Of a DNA stretch of 64,000 nt, positions 9,129 to 18,695 are shown piece by piece. Position 1 is the stretch's first letter; each line of letters begins with the position of its first letter. This DNA is from Thorsellia anophelis DSM 18579 (GTDB taxonomy: Bacteria; Pseudomonadota; Gammaproteobacteria; Enterobacterales; Thorselliaceae). Below the pieces are notes generated by a model that saw nothing but the letters and a program-made list of their open reading frames with translations, was not told the origin of the DNA and ran no database searches. The position numbers and the translations under genes were made by a program. The DNA lies in contig NZ_FOHV01000002.1 in assembly GCF_900111395.1 (NCBI RefSeq), forward strand, positions 174,719-238,718. The letters run 5' to 3'.

Positions 9129-10031
9129 TTAAAAAACATCATTTAGCATGAATCCTAAACCAACACGAGTTTGTTTGTGATCATAATCAATTAATGATTC
9201 CCCATAACCAGAATAGACTTGGGTATAAAACCTAACATGGTTAGTGATTGGATAGCTCCAGCCAAGTTCAGCACCACCATAGCCACTATTCCAGTTATAA
9301 CCGCCTTTTGCACTAAAAGTGCTTTCACCTAGCTTATAGGCTATTTTGAGTCTATAGTGGCCAAGGTAGTCAGTAATATTCGGATTATCATCATTACTAT
9401 CACTTTCTGGTACACGCCACCAAGGTTTTAAGTCTACTTGAAAATTACCATTTTGAGCCATCATTCTTGCATAAAGACGATTCCAGCTTCGTGAGGTTGG
9501 TTCAGCTTTACCATTCGATTGATGATTAAAACCTAATTCAAGCTCTCTTAGTACCCAATCACCAAATTGATAATCTGTTTCCCAACCTAGAAAAACCTGC
9601 GGCTCGTAATTAGATTCTCTAAATGGAGCTGATTCAGACATGTTAAAAGATTGCCACCAAGAGGTTTGTGTATAAGAAAATCCTAATAATGAGTTTTCGC
9701 TTACTATACCACGCCAGATAGGAAACCCTAAACTTACTTGAAATTTAGCTTCTTGCTTATCTGCATTATCAGCCCATTCATACTCAGAAATAGAATATGA
9801 ATTAAGATTAGACGTATGTGTAAATAATAAATAATTTGTATCATATGGATAGAGCAGAAAAGGGCGTTCATAATCACGCATCATTTCAGAAATGACACTT
9901 CCTCGAGTGGGAGGTGTTTGGTTGGCGATTAGAGATGAACTTATGCCCATAAGTGATAGAGTTATAAGCACACCTAAAGGTGATATCATTAATTTTTTTT
10001 GTGATACTTGAGATGAAAGCGTAATCTTCAT
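9129..10031 (-). CDS. pldA: Outer-membrane phospholipase A1 (OMPLA)
   Basis: Calcium-dependent outer-membrane beta-barrel enzyme that hydrolyses phospholipids misplaced to the outer leaflet; it is active as a dimer. The catalytic triad is visible as His170, Ser172 and Asn184 in NHQSNG...PTSRSWNR, the same spacing as E. coli H142/S144/N156. The C-terminus (SYPITNHVRFYTQVYSGYG and a terminal Phe) is almost identical to E. coli. An N-terminal signal peptide of about 36 residues ends near SLIANQ. The ATG is preceded by AAAGG. Length 300 is typical. A 15-bp tandem repeat lies in its upstream region. Confidence 0.95.
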   Translation of the reverse strand: MKITLSSQVSQKKLMISPLGVLITLSLMGISSSLIANQTPPTRGSVISEMMRDYERPFLLYPYDTNYLLFTHTSNLNSYSISEYEWADNADKQEAKFQVSLGFPIWRGIVSENSLLGFSYTQTSWWQSFNMSESAPFRESNYEPQVFLGWETDYQFGDWVLRELELGFNHQSNGKAEPTSRSWNRLYARMMAQNGNFQVDLKPWWRVPESDSNDDNPNITDYLGHYRLKIAYKLGESTFSAKGGYNWNSGYGGAELGWSYPITNHVRFYTQVYSGYGESLIDYDHKQTRVGLGFMLNDVF

Positions 10032-10086
10032 TTTTTTACCTTTGTGTGATTTAGGTGAGTGATTCTATAGCGCGTTTATTTCAGTT

Positions 10087-10116
10087 ATTAACATACCTAG
10101 GATTAACATACCTAGG
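10087..10116 (+). repeat. Two tandem copies of a 15-bp repeat upstream of pldA
   Basis: ATTAACATACCTAGG occurs twice back to back, and a third copy starts (ATT) but breaks off. It lies about 60 nt upstream of the pldA start and downstream of darP, so it could be a binding site or a simple slippage product. Confidence 0.75.
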
Positions 10117-10198
10117 ATTTATTCTGTATATTGTAGCAAAAACGACTAATGTTATCTAAACGTGTTTGGGTTAAAATATAAATTAACCTGTTTTGCCA

Positions 10199-10220
10199 AG
10201 CTAACTAGAATTAGTTAGCT
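10199..10220 (-). terminator. Hairpin downstream of darP
   Basis: Perfect 9-bp inverted repeat AGCTAACTA / TAGTTAGCT around a 4-nt loop, 15 nt after the darP stop. The stem is AT-rich and the following U-run is poor, so it could be a weak or factor-assisted terminator. Confidence 0.45.
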
Positions 10221-10234
10221 ATATTTATCTGCCT

Positions 10235-10843
10235 TTAATTTACTAATTCTTTTAAGTATTGATAAATTAATCTAGATGATTTAGGTGGTTTATTGGCAGC
10301 TTGTTCTTTTTGTGCATTTCGGACTAACGCTCGTAGATGTTGTCTATCAGCATCAGGATACTGGTTCATTACTAGTTCAAGCGCATCTTCCTTACCAGTT
10401 AATAAGGCATCTCTCATCGCCTCAAGTTTATGAAGTAATACGACGCTTTGGTTGTGACGATTTTTTAATTTATCTAACGCTTGGATAATCGGTTCTACCT
10501 CAATATGGCGAAGCATCTTTCCGATAAGTTGTAACTGTCTGCGTCGACCTTCTTTTTTTATTTTAGTTGCAAGGATGATTGCATTTTTAAGTTGTTCCTC
10601 AAGAGGGATATAAGCTAATTCTGTTGGACTTAAATTAACTAACTCAAGGCCTAATTTTTTTAGATCTTCAGCGTCACGTTTAATTTCACTTTTACTGACC
10701 CAAATAATTTCATCAGGCTCGGGAGGAGGTGCGAGTATTGCATCATCGATACCATAATCAGCTAAAGACGGAACATTGCGGTTAGAATTTTCATTTTCCT
10801 CATTCTGTTGTGTATCGTTTGTATCTGGAATGTATTGTTTCAT
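10235..10843 (-). CDS. darP: Dual-action ribosomal maturation protein DarP (YjgA)
   Basis: DarP associates with late 50S precursors and promotes peptidyl-transferase centre maturation. The conserved core begins at [21 protein letters not shown] and continues with [31 protein letters not shown] and [17 protein letters not shown], all shared with E. coli YjgA. I place the start at the ATG at 10843 (202 residues). An in-frame ATG at 10909 would add 22 residues not seen in the family. Neither has a clear ribosome binding site. It is divergent from pmbA, the same arrangement as in E. coli. Confidence 0.92.
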   Translation of the reverse strand: MKQYIPDTNDTQQNEENENSNRNVPSLADYGIDDAILAPPPEPDEIIWVSKSEIKRDAEDLKKLGLELVNLSPTELAYIPLEEQLKNAIILATKIKKEGRRRQLQLIGKMLRHIEVEPIIQALDKLKNRHNQSVVLLHKLEAMRDALLTGKEDALELVMNQYPDADRQHLRALVRNAQKEQAANKPPKSSRLIYQYLKELVN

Positions 10844-10909
10844 ATTGTGTACTTTATATAGTTGCCTAATATAGGCTGGATATTTTAGCATTTTTAATGC
10901 CATGCTCAT

Positions 10910-11624
10910 ATACAGCGCTGCTTTCGCGTTTTTATTTTAATGTCTTGCATATTTAAGATAAATAACAGCCATATCTAAGTTTTGTAAGACTCTACTTGTA
11001 TAGACTAGCAGAAATGAGGAAGTTTTTTTATCTTTTTTTAAACATATTTCTAATGAGCAGATGGTGTATTTGTAGTGAGTAATGATTATCATCATTCCGA
11101 TAAAGTTTTGGGTATTGACTAAAAATATAGTTTAGTTAAATACTGTATTTTAAAATCTAATTAATTTGGGGTATTTTTAATAGCTTTGCATTTTTAGTGT
11201 TGTGTGTTTCAGTTTTCATCTATGTTAACAGAAGTATCAATGATATAATTTAGTGATGTTTTTGATACTTTATGTTTAACGTGTATCAGCCTGAATTATT
11301 GCTAAACAATAGCACATCAGCACATCTATTAAGTTTGCTTATTAATTGCATTAAAGATAGCGTAAGTTAAAATACAGATGTAAAAAATATATGAAACTAT
11401 CTCATTGTTAGCAATTTTTAGTGGTTGTAAGTCTATTTTGTTAACTTTTTATGCTCATATAAACTGCATTAATTTAGCTTGAATGAATAAGGGATGGGTT
11501 AAGGTTTTGATTTTATATTAAATTATTTAAATGTGCCCTTGTTGGTTAAATTAACCCAAAACCTAGATAACGCAGAGTAAACCAAGATATGATATTCAAT
11601 CACCACACTTATTAAGGAAATCTC
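10910..11624 (+). other. Long darP-pmbA divergent intergenic region with a Fur-like site
   Basis: About 700 nt without a credible ORF. At 11088-11106 the sequence around AATGATTATCATCATT matches the 19-bp Fur consensus at about 14 positions by eye. Apart from this, I see only AT-rich DNA that must hold the divergent darP and pmbA promoters. Fur control of either gene would be unusual, so the site is weak evidence. Confidence 0.35.
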
Positions 11625-13007
11625 ATGGCAGAGCAATACATCAACAGTATAGATAATATTAAACAAGATGTAGAGATTGAAAAAAAACAGTTAGAAAATG
11701 CAGTTGCTTTAGCACTTGAACTTGCTGCAATTGATTCGACTAGTGCGGAAGTTGCTATCACAAAAAGTACAGGCATAAGTGTATCTACTCGATTAGGTGA
11801 AGTTGAAACACTTGAGTTTAATAGTGATGGTGCGCTCGGAATTACAGTGTATTGTGGGCATAAAAAAGGGAGTGCGTCATCGACTGATTTACGTCCAGAA
11901 GCAATACGTTCTACTGTACAAGCCGCGATTAATATTGCTAAATATAGTTCAGAAGATCCTTATGCAGGAATTGCTGATAAATCAGTTCTAGCATTTGAGA
12001 CTCAAGATCTTGATCTTTTTCATCCTTGGGTTTTAGATGCTGAACAAGCTGTAGCAATTGCTGCTGAAGCTGAAGAAACAGCTAGGCATGCTGACACTAA
12101 AATTATTAATAGCGAAGGCGGTAGTTTTAACAGCCATTATGGTATTAATGTGTATGGCAATTCTCACGGTATGCTGCAAAGTTATAGCTCAAGCAGGCAT
12201 TCAATTTCATGTAGCGTACTTGCTATGGAAAATGAGAATATGGAGAGAGACTATGCTTATTCAATTGCTAGGAGATTTGAAAAATTATGTTCGGCTAGAG
12301 AAGTTGGCTTAGAATGTGCTAAAAGAACCCTTTCCAGGTTATCTCCTAGAATAATTAAAACCCAGCAAACCCCTGTTATTTTTACTGCGGAAGTTGCAAC
12401 AGGATTGATAGGTCATTTAGTCGGTGCAATTAGTGGTAATAGCGTTTATAGGCAATCAACTTTTTTGCTAGATGCCCTAGGGACGAAGATTATGCCAGAA
12501 TGGTTGACCATATTTGAAAATCCTCATGTTTTAGAAGGGCTTGGTTCAAGTTACTTTGATAATGATGGCGTGAAAACCCAATCTCGTAATATTATTGATT
12601 CAGGTCATCTTGCAACTTGGTTACTTGGGACTTATTCTGCTCGTAAACTTGGGTTAGTCACAACAGGGCACGCAGGTGGAATTCATAACTGGTTTATCCA
12701 AGATAATAGGCACCCTCAAAATAATACAAATTTATCTGACTTAATTAACACTATGCACACCGGTTTAGTGGTAACAGAATTAATGGGACAAGGTGTAAAT
12801 GGCGTCACAGGTGACTATTCTAGAGGAGCAAGTGGATTTTGGGTAGAAAATGGGCAAATTCAATATCCAGTTAGTGAAATAACAATTGCTGGTAATTTAA
12901 TGCAAATGTGGCAGCAAATTATTGCAATTGGTGGTGATATTGAAACTCGCTCTTCAATCCAGACAGGATCTATTCTGATTGAAAATATTCAAGTTGCAGG
13001 TTCCTAG
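11625..13007 (+). CDS. pmbA: Metalloprotease-complex subunit PmbA (TldE)
   Basis: PmbA/TldE is the non-catalytic partner of TldD in a heterodimeric protease that matures microcin B17 and degrades CcdA antitoxin; the two form a large barrel. The sequence shows family blocks such as [21 protein letters not shown] near the N-terminus, [18 protein letters not shown] mid-protein and [20 protein letters not shown] near the C-terminus. The length of 460 fits the family. The ATG follows AAGGAAATCTC, a good ribosome binding site. It is divergent from darP, as in E. coli. tldD is not in the window. Confidence 0.94.
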   Translation: MAEQYINSIDNIKQDVEIEKKQLENAVALALELAAIDSTSAEVAITKSTGISVSTRLGEVETLEFNSDGALGITVYCGHKKGSASSTDLRPEAIRSTVQAAINIAKYSSEDPYAGIADKSVLAFETQDLDLFHPWVLDAEQAVAIAAEAEETARHADTKIINSEGGSFNSHYGINVYGNSHGMLQSYSSSRHSISCSVLAMENENMERDYAYSIARRFEKLCSAREVGLECAKRTLSRLSPRIIKTQQTPVIFTAEVATGLIGHLVGAISGNSVYRQSTFLLDALGTKIMPEWLTIFENPHVLEGLGSSYFDNDGVKTQSRNIIDSGHLATWLLGTYSARKLGLVTTGHAGGIHNWFIQDNRHPQNNTNLSDLINTMHTGLVVTELMGQGVNGVTGDYSRGASGFWVENGQIQYPVSEITIAGNLMQMWQQIIAIGGDIETRSSIQTGSILIENIQVAGS

Positions 13008-13049
13008 AATTGATTGATTTTACATGTTTTCTAATTTTATAACTATGGG

Positions 13050-13077
13050 GATTTCAATATAGTTTTTTATTGAAATC
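13050..13077 (+). terminator. Bidirectional terminator between pmbA and ubiV
   Basis: Perfect 10-bp inverted repeat GATTTCAATA / TATTGAAATC around an 8-nt T-rich loop, placed between the convergent pmbA and ubiV stops. Confidence 0.6.
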
Positions 13078-13091
13078 TCATTAATAATTTT

Positions 13092-13970
13092 TTACAGTGA
13101 AACACTCTTCATACCTTCAATGTTGAGCCAATATCCATTGCATAGGTTATTATTAGGTTGAAAGGCAATCGATTTTTCGCGATAGGCTTTAAATTGTTTT
13201 AACATATCAAAAATAGTGTCATCATGCGGGCTTAAACGGATAATATCGACAAGCCCTTCCATTTCTGCTTGCCTGTTGCCTAAATGATAACAATACCCAC
13301 TTTGTGTTTGTATACCATTTAGCGTGAAAATTGTGTCATTATCCTGAGTGTAAACTGGTTTACCTTGTGGGTAATGAATACAACATGTTTCACATTGTTC
13401 TTTATTTTTATTTTCTGAACGAGCTGTAAAACACCTTGCAGAGTAGGCTAGTGGCAGGTACCCATATGAAAACACTTCAATTTCAAATTGAGATCGGATA
13501 TTCAGATTTTCAGCTTCAATGACAATTTTTTGTAGCCAATCTCTTGAAAGTTCAACAGGCATACACCAGCGCTTCATTCCTTGTTTTAGAAAAATATTTA
13601 ATGTTTGTGCATTATAACAATTGACAGAGTGTCCAACAGTGAAAGAAATTTTTGCTTCTTTTGCTAACTCAATGGCTGAGAGATCGTTTGCTTCAATTAA
13701 AAAATCACCATTTTCAATGTAGCGTTTAAGCTCTTTAATTTCTGACTGAGCTTCTAATAAGGCTAAGGTACTGAGAGTGATCTGTTTACCGCTATGAGTA
13801 AGTGATTTTGCAAGATCAAACCAATCATTAAATTTTAATTCTCTCCTTTTAGTACAAACCGTTTCACCTAAATAAATAATATCAGCATCAGATCCTTTTG
13901 CTTGCTCGTAAAATTGCTCGATTTGTTCTTTTTTCCAGTAATAGAGTATGGGGCCAAGTGAATATTGCAT
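13092..13970 (-). CDS. ubiV: Ubiquinone biosynthesis protein UbiV (O2-independent hydroxylation)
   Basis: UbiV pairs with UbiU in an iron-sulfur, U32-peptidase-like complex that hydroxylates ubiquinone precursors without oxygen, using prephenate. The 4Fe-4S cysteines are at 39, 180, 193 and 196/197; E. coli UbiV uses C39, C180, C193 and C197. Length 292 is normal. The ATG is preceded by GGAAG. It lies 48 nt downstream of ubiU in the same orientation, the usual ubiUV operon, and is convergent with pmbA. Confidence 0.95.
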   Translation of the reverse strand: MQYSLGPILYYWKKEQIEQFYEQAKGSDADIIYLGETVCTKRRELKFNDWFDLAKSLTHSGKQITLSTLALLEAQSEIKELKRYIENGDFLIEANDLSAIELAKEAKISFTVGHSVNCYNAQTLNIFLKQGMKRWCMPVELSRDWLQKIVIEAENLNIRSQFEIEVFSYGYLPLAYSARCFTARSENKNKEQCETCCIHYPQGKPVYTQDNDTIFTLNGIQTQSGYCYHLGNRQAEMEGLVDIIRLSPHDDTIFDMLKQFKAYREKSIAFQPNNNLCNGYWLNIEGMKSVSL

Positions 13971-14018
13971 AATAATTACGCTTCCAATAAAGTAAAAAAT
14001 AATAGAAATAAAAGCAAG

Positions 14019-15014
14019 TTACTGCCAGGTTTTATGATAAGCACCTAATGTTGTTTGGCTACCTTCAGACAGTGAACTCAGTGCATTGAGCCACTTAGGA
14101 TCAACCGCATAGGTTTCAGGGGCAGATTTGCAAGTATCTATCGCATTTCTCCATATTTTAGCAATTTGACCAACATAAGCGGGACTTCTTTGTCTACCTT
14201 CAATTTTCACTGAAATAATATTTGCTTTGATAAGTTCAGGTAACAATTCCAAAGTATTTAAGCTCGCAGGCTCTTCTAATACATGAAATTTTCTATCATC
14301 AACGATATATCTACCTTTACATAAGGTAGGGTAGCCTGCTAGCTCATTTTCTAAGTAGTGATCAATTAAGACATCATTTAGCCTTGCACTTCTACCCGTT
14401 GATGTTTCCTCCCAGCGTACAAACTTTGCAGGTGAACACGCTCCTTTTGTATTTGGAGATTCACCAGTTAAATAAGATGAAAGATAACAACGACCTTCAG
14501 CCATGATGCATAAACTCCCAAATGCAAATACTTCAAGTGGTACCGGGCTTGTCCTAGCGAGCTGTTTTACTTGGTGTATAGATAATACTCTAGGTAGAAC
14601 GATACGGCTCACTCCAAAGTTGTTTGCATAAAACGAAATTGCCTTTTCATTTGTGGCTGATGCTTGCACTGATACATGTCTTTGAATAGCCGGATACTGT
14701 TTTGCAGCGTATTCTAATATCGCCAAATCTGCAATGATTAGGGCATCAACACCAGTATTTGCTGCGATATCAACCGCATTTTTCCATCTCTCAATGCCAT
14801 CAGGATGAGCAAACGTGTTAATTGCAACGTGAATATGTTTGTGGTGCAAATGAGCATATTCAACCGCTTTGGCAAGTTTTTCCTCAGTGAAATTTAATCC
14901 AGCGAAATGCCTAGCGTTTGTATCATTTTTTAAACCAACATAAACTGCATCAGCACCATTTTCGATAGCTGTTTTTACAGCAGGTAAGTTACCAGCAGGA
15001 CATAATAATTCCAT
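14019..15014 (-). CDS. ubiU: Ubiquinone biosynthesis protein UbiU (O2-independent hydroxylation)
   Basis: U32-family partner of UbiV in anaerobic ubiquinone synthesis. With the start at 15014 (MELLCPAGNLPAVKTAIENG) the protein is 331 residues, the E. coli length. Its cluster cysteines fall at C169, C176, C193 and C232, identical to E. coli UbiU. The frame stays open 120 nt further upstream to 15134, but that extension is non-conserved, and the start at 15014 has a TAGGAA ribosome binding site. It is divergent from ubiT; a candidate FNR box sits between them. Confidence 0.96.
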   Translation of the reverse strand: MELLCPAGNLPAVKTAIENGADAVYVGLKNDTNARHFAGLNFTEEKLAKAVEYAHLHHKHIHVAINTFAHPDGIERWKNAVDIAANTGVDALIIADLAILEYAAKQYPAIQRHVSVQASATNEKAISFYANNFGVSRIVLPRVLSIHQVKQLARTSPVPLEVFAFGSLCIMAEGRCYLSSYLTGESPNTKGACSPAKFVRWEETSTGRSARLNDVLIDHYLENELAGYPTLCKGRYIVDDRKFHVLEEPASLNTLELLPELIKANIISVKIEGRQRSPAYVGQIAKIWRNAIDTCKSAPETYAVDPKWLNALSSLSEGSQTTLGAYHKTWQ

Positions 15015-15076
15015 ATCAATTCCTAACAATTTAATTTTAAGTAGCAATAAGTTTAATCGGATTAACAAAAATGTTT

Positions 15077-15090
15077 TTGATGTGGAACAA
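15077..15090 (+). promoter_or_regulatory. Candidate FNR box between ubiUV and ubiT
   Basis: TTGATGTGGAACAA matches the FNR consensus TTGAT-N4-ATCAA at 9 of 10 half-site positions. It lies 62 nt upstream of the ubiU start and about 100 nt upstream of ubiT, in the divergent promoter region. FNR activates these genes in E. coli, which supports the reading. Confidence 0.5.
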
Positions 15091-15190
15091 TCTACATTCA
15101 TAGAATTTTGATATAAGTGAGAATGAAAATTCAATTTTCCAAAAAAACTATTTAACTGAAACTGTATAATTGAATAAGAGAATTAATACT

Positions 15191-15694
15191 ATGGACTCAC
15201 TGATTGCTCCTCCTGTTTTATTAAAGTACTGCCTCCCAATAGTGATTAAAACACTGACAAAGTATCAACTTAAGTTAATCCCTAAGTTACTCATTAATCA
15301 AGTATTATCAGATGCTTTTAATCATGCCTTGCAGGTTTCGATTAGAGAAGGGGAATTTGATTTTTTAAGGGATAAATGGTTAAAAATAGAGATATCAGAT
15401 TTGGATTTTAGTTGGTCTATTACGTATAAAAATCATAAACTGATAATAGCTAATCCTATCGTTAATCAAGCTGTGCTTAGTGGTGATAGCCAAGCGTTAT
15501 TATTGATAGCGGCTCAGGTAGTAGATGCTGATACTTTATTTTTTCAAAGAAGACTTAGAATTGAAGGAGATACTGAATTTGCATTAGAAGTAAAAAACAC
15601 ATTAGATGCGATAGATAGAGAAGATTTAGCTCTCTTATATCAAGCCCCTTTAAGCTGGCTAGAGAAAGTTTTAAAACATGCATATATACAATAA
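15191..15694 (+). CDS. ubiT: Ubiquinone biosynthesis accessory factor UbiT (SCP2 domain)
   Basis: SCP2 sterol-carrier-type lipid-binding protein thought to present ubiquinone intermediates to UbiU/UbiV in anaerobiosis. The C-terminal block DADTLFFQRRLRIEGDTEFA is nearly identical to E. coli UbiT (YhbT). I choose the ATG at 15191 (MDSLIAPP, 167 residues). A TTG at 15170 in the same frame would give 174 residues and cannot be excluded. It is divergent from ubiU, so all three genes of the pathway branch share one control region. Confidence 0.92.
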   Translation: MDSLIAPPVLLKYCLPIVIKTLTKYQLKLIPKLLINQVLSDAFNHALQVSIREGEFDFLRDKWLKIEISDLDFSWSITYKNHKLIIANPIVNQAVLSGDSQALLLIAAQVVDADTLFFQRRLRIEGDTEFALEVKNTLDAIDREDLALLYQAPLSWLEKVLKHAYIQ

Positions 15695-15798
15695 TTATAA
15701 ATAGACTTGTTGACTAAATATTTTATGAATCATATTCCCTAGGTATCATCGTTTTTTAAATAGGAGAAATAGTCATCATTATTTTATCCATTTTGCCG

Positions 15799-15850
15799 TA
15801 AAACCTCGTCCTTTAAGGCGGGGGGTAACGACGTGGTCGTTATTCTTGAA
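15799..15850 (-). mobile_element. Relic of an IS200/IS605-type element end
   Basis: Read on the minus strand, CAAGAATAACGAC, then GTCGTTAC, then a G/C-rich palindromic part and GACGAGGTTTTA give the look of an IS200 right end: tnpA stop context plus subterminal hairpin. The block GTAACGAnnnnGTCGTTATTCTTG recurs at about 33932-33955, immediately after the tnpA relic there. No coding sequence remains beside this copy. Confidence 0.5.
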
Positions 15851-15973
15851 TATATAAGGTATAATTCATAAATGAATTTCATAATAATGCTCTTTTGTTG
15901 ATGCATGTTCAATATAATTAAAAAAGCAGCTAAAATTAAATTCAAATATGATTAACAACTCAATGGGGGAGCT

Positions 15974-16675
15974 ATGAAAAGAATTGGTATTATTGGTGCA
16001 ATGGAAGAAGAAGTTGCTATATTAAGAAGTGCAATGACCATAGAAAAAACGGTCTCTAGAGGTGGTTGTGAAATTTATATAGGTAAAATAAATGATTGTC
16101 ATATTGGGTTACTTAAATCAGGTATTGGTAAAACATCAACTGCAATCGGAACGACTTTATTAATTGAACATTATCAGCCTGATTTAGTGATTAATACTGG
16201 TTCAGCAGGTGGATTAGCAAGTAGTTTAAATGTTGGCGATATCGTGATCTCAACACAAGTTCGTTATCATGATGCAGATGTAACTGCGTTTGGTTACGAA
16301 ATAGGACAAATGGCAGGTGCGCCAGCGGCATTTGAGGCGGATATCAAGTTAAGTGAAATTGCCGTCAATTGTGCAAATGAACTTAAGCTCAATGCTGTGA
16401 CTGGGTTAATTTGTAGTGGAGATGCGTTTATTAATGGATCTGAGCCATTAAATAGAATTTTGACATCTTTTCCTACTGTGATTGCGGTTGAAATGGAGGC
16501 AGCATCGATTGCTCATACATGCCATCAATTTAACATTCCTTTTGTTGTTGTTAGAGCGATTTCTGATGTGGCAGATCAAAAATCTCATCTTTCATTTGAT
16601 GAATTCTTACAAATAGCAGCGAAACAATCAAGTTTACTTGTAACTAAAATCATTCAAACTATCAATCAGGCATAA
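15974..16675 (+). CDS. mtnN: 5'-methylthioadenosine/S-adenosylhomocysteine nucleosidase
   Basis: Cleaves adenine from methylthioadenosine, S-adenosylhomocysteine and 5'-deoxyadenosine, serving the activated methyl cycle, autoinducer-2 production and recycling of radical-SAM by-products. The catalytic residues Glu12 (GAMEEE), Glu174 (AVEMEAAS) and Asp198 (RAISDVAD) are all present. Length 233 is standard. GGGGGAGCT directly precedes the ATG. btuF follows closely, the E. coli mtnN-btuF order, so they probably share a transcript. Confidence 0.96.
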   Translation: MKRIGIIGAMEEEVAILRSAMTIEKTVSRGGCEIYIGKINDCHIGLLKSGIGKTSTAIGTTLLIEHYQPDLVINTGSAGGLASSLNVGDIVISTQVRYHDADVTAFGYEIGQMAGAPAAFEADIKLSEIAVNCANELKLNAVTGLICSGDAFINGSEPLNRILTSFPTVIAVEMEAASIAHTCHQFNIPFVVVRAISDVADQKSHLSFDEFLQIAAKQSSLLVTKIIQTINQA

Positions 16676-16705
16676 AGCTGATTTCTTGTTGTGGAAATAA
16701 GCTTT

Positions 16706-17629
16706 ATGATAAAGTCAACGGCATTGAGTGTGTTGAGCTATGTTTTAGGTGGAGTCTTATTTTGCCTTTCATGGAATTTAATTGCTGATGTAGATAGCGC
16801 TCAATCAAGAATTATTACTTTAAGCCCAAACTTAACTGAATTAGTTTTCTCTGCAGGACTAGGTGATAATCTTGTAGGGGTAAGTGATTTTTCAAACTAC
16901 CCAATTAAGGCTAAAGATTTACCGATTATTTCTGATTCAAATGGCGTTAATTTAGAGTTTCTTTTCAGCCTCAAACCGACGTTAATTTTAGCCCAGCAGG
17001 GCTTAATTTCACAAGAAACAATTAATAAGCTCGAAATGATAGGCTTAACTGTTGTGATAATTAATATTAAAACAGTCGAAGAGCTATATTCAACGTTAGA
17101 ATCTCTTTCAAAGATAAGTCCAAATCCTAAGATAGCGGAACAAACTTTATTTCAATTAACAACTACAATCAATAAAATTGATGAGATTGGTAAAAATTCT
17201 ACAAAAGGCGTTACAGCTTTTCTTGAACTTTCAGATAATCCAATTTTAACAACAAATCAGAATTCATTAATTCACGAACTGTTAGCGAGATGTCAAATTA
17301 ATACGTTATTTGCTGATGAATTAGCACCTTGGCCAATAGTTTCCAAAGAGAGTATCGTAGCTCAAAACCCAAGTGTCATTTTAATTTCTACACCTACACA
17401 GTTGTTGTCTGCCAATACAATTATTTTTGAAGATATCACTTATTTTGATAACGCAACTGAGCATACAGGTCAAAAAATGCAAAGCCAGTTAACGAGGTTT
17501 TATCAACAATATCTTCCTAATGTAAAATTAATTCAACTCAATGCTGATATATTTTCAAGAGAAACGCCACGATTAGTTAGTGGCGTACTTTCAGTCTGTC
17601 AATACCTACAAAATACCTCAATTAATTAA
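16706..17629 (+). CDS. btuF: Vitamin B12 ABC transporter periplasmic binding protein
   Basis: Periplasmic cobalamin-binding protein that delivers B12 to BtuCD; class III binding-protein fold with two lobes joined by a helix. The mature part begins with [20 protein letters not shown] and contains GVSDFSNYP and the LKPTLILA strand, typical of BtuF. An N-terminal hydrophobic signal of about 30 residues ends near LIADVDS. I place the start at the ATG at 16706 (307 residues); a GTG at 16691 is in frame. btuC and btuD are not in the window. Iron- or haem-binding relatives are a less likely alternative, and the link to mtnN favours BtuF. Confidence 0.85.
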   Translation: MIKSTALSVLSYVLGGVLFCLSWNLIADVDSAQSRIITLSPNLTELVFSAGLGDNLVGVSDFSNYPIKAKDLPIISDSNGVNLEFLFSLKPTLILAQQGLISQETINKLEMIGLTVVIINIKTVEELYSTLESLSKISPNPKIAEQTLFQLTTTINKIDEIGKNSTKGVTAFLELSDNPILTTNQNSLIHELLARCQINTLFADELAPWPIVSKESIVAQNPSVILISTPTQLLSANTIIFEDITYFDNATEHTGQKMQSQLTRFYQQYLPNVKLIQLNADIFSRETPRLVSGVLSVCQYLQNTSIN

Positions 17630-17649
17630 TTAATAAACTAGGAATTATT

Positions 17650-18387
17650 ATGAGAGAAATAAGAATATACCACCCAGAAGCACTGACTGAGAAAAAGCAA
17701 TATTTATTGTCAGTCGAGGCTGCAAATCATGTGGCTCGAGTATTGAGAATGCAAGAGGGGCAACCAATTTCTTTATTTAATGGGAATAATTATTGCTATG
17801 AGGCTATTATTTCAAAAATTACAAAGCGTGATGTGGAAGTGATAGTACAGTCTGAATATGAACAAAATAGGGAGTCTCCTCTTAGACTGCATTTAGGCCA
17901 AGTTATTTCTCGTGGCGATAAAATGGAGTTTACGATACAAAAAGCGGTTGAGCTTGGAGTGACTGAAATTACACCATTATATTCAGAACGATGCGGCGTT
18001 AAATTAGATGAAGATCGTGCACTAAAAAAACATATTCAATGGCAAAAAATCATTATTTCAGCTTGCGAGCAATCTGGGCGGAATTATTTGCCAGTATTAA
18101 ATCCGATCCAGACGCTTGAGAATTGGTGCAAAAGAGATGATGCTAAACTTAAATTAAATCTTCACCCAAGAGCCGACAAAACAGTAAATCAGCTTTCACT
18201 TGTAAATTTAAATGATCCAATTGATCTTTTAATTGGGTCAGAGGGAGGGTTGTCTGAGTCTGAGATTGAAATGACGCTTAAATTTAATTTTACTGAAATT
18301 CTATTAGGGCCTAGAGTATTAAGAACAGAAACGGCAGCACTAAGTGCAATCACTGCGCTCCAAGTGAGATTTGGCGATTTTGCTTAA
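17650..18387 (+). CDS. rsmE: 16S rRNA m3U1498 methyltransferase
   Basis: SPOUT-fold enzyme that methylates N3 of U1498 in 16S rRNA. An N-terminal PUA-like domain (about 1-70, containing [19 protein letters not shown]) precedes the knotted SAM-binding domain. Key blocks are [33 protein letters not shown] and [20 protein letters not shown]. Length 245 is typical. TAGGAATT precedes the ATG. It follows btuF after 20 nt and could be the last gene of the mtnN-btuF-rsmE transcript. Confidence 0.95.
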   Translation: MREIRIYHPEALTEKKQYLLSVEAANHVARVLRMQEGQPISLFNGNNYCYEAIISKITKRDVEVIVQSEYEQNRESPLRLHLGQVISRGDKMEFTIQKAVELGVTEITPLYSERCGVKLDEDRALKKHIQWQKIIISACEQSGRNYLPVLNPIQTLENWCKRDDAKLKLNLHPRADKTVNQLSLVNLNDPIDLLIGSEGGLSESEIEMTLKFNFTEILLGPRVLRTETAALSAITALQVRFGDFA

Positions 18388-18417
18388 CACTCTACTCTAT
18401 TTAGATTCTTTTTATGG

Positions 18418-18471
18418 TTATTACGAATGAATATGCCATTTAAATTGATAATTGAAAATTATTCGTAATAA
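18418..18471 (+). repeat. 11-bp perfect inverted repeat after rsmE
   Basis: TTATTACGAAT and ATTCGTAATAA are exact inverted copies separated by 32 nt, starting 30 nt after the rsmE stop. The loop is long for an intrinsic terminator and no clean U-run follows. It could be a weak terminator, a mini-element or a dimeric protein site. Confidence 0.5.
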
Positions 18472-18695
18472 AGTGTAAGCATGGATGTGTAAACTATTTT
18501 TAATTAAATCATTATTTTGTTATTATTATACGAGAACGAGTAAAATTAAATTTATATTTACTTACAAAGTAAGCTGATTTATTTTATTTTTTTTACTATT
18601 ATGTACTCAGGAATAAGGTTTATGCGCATAAATAAGGCATTTTTAGATTGAAATGGCTCACTCATGCACTCTCTAGGTTTTGAATTAGGTGAAAT

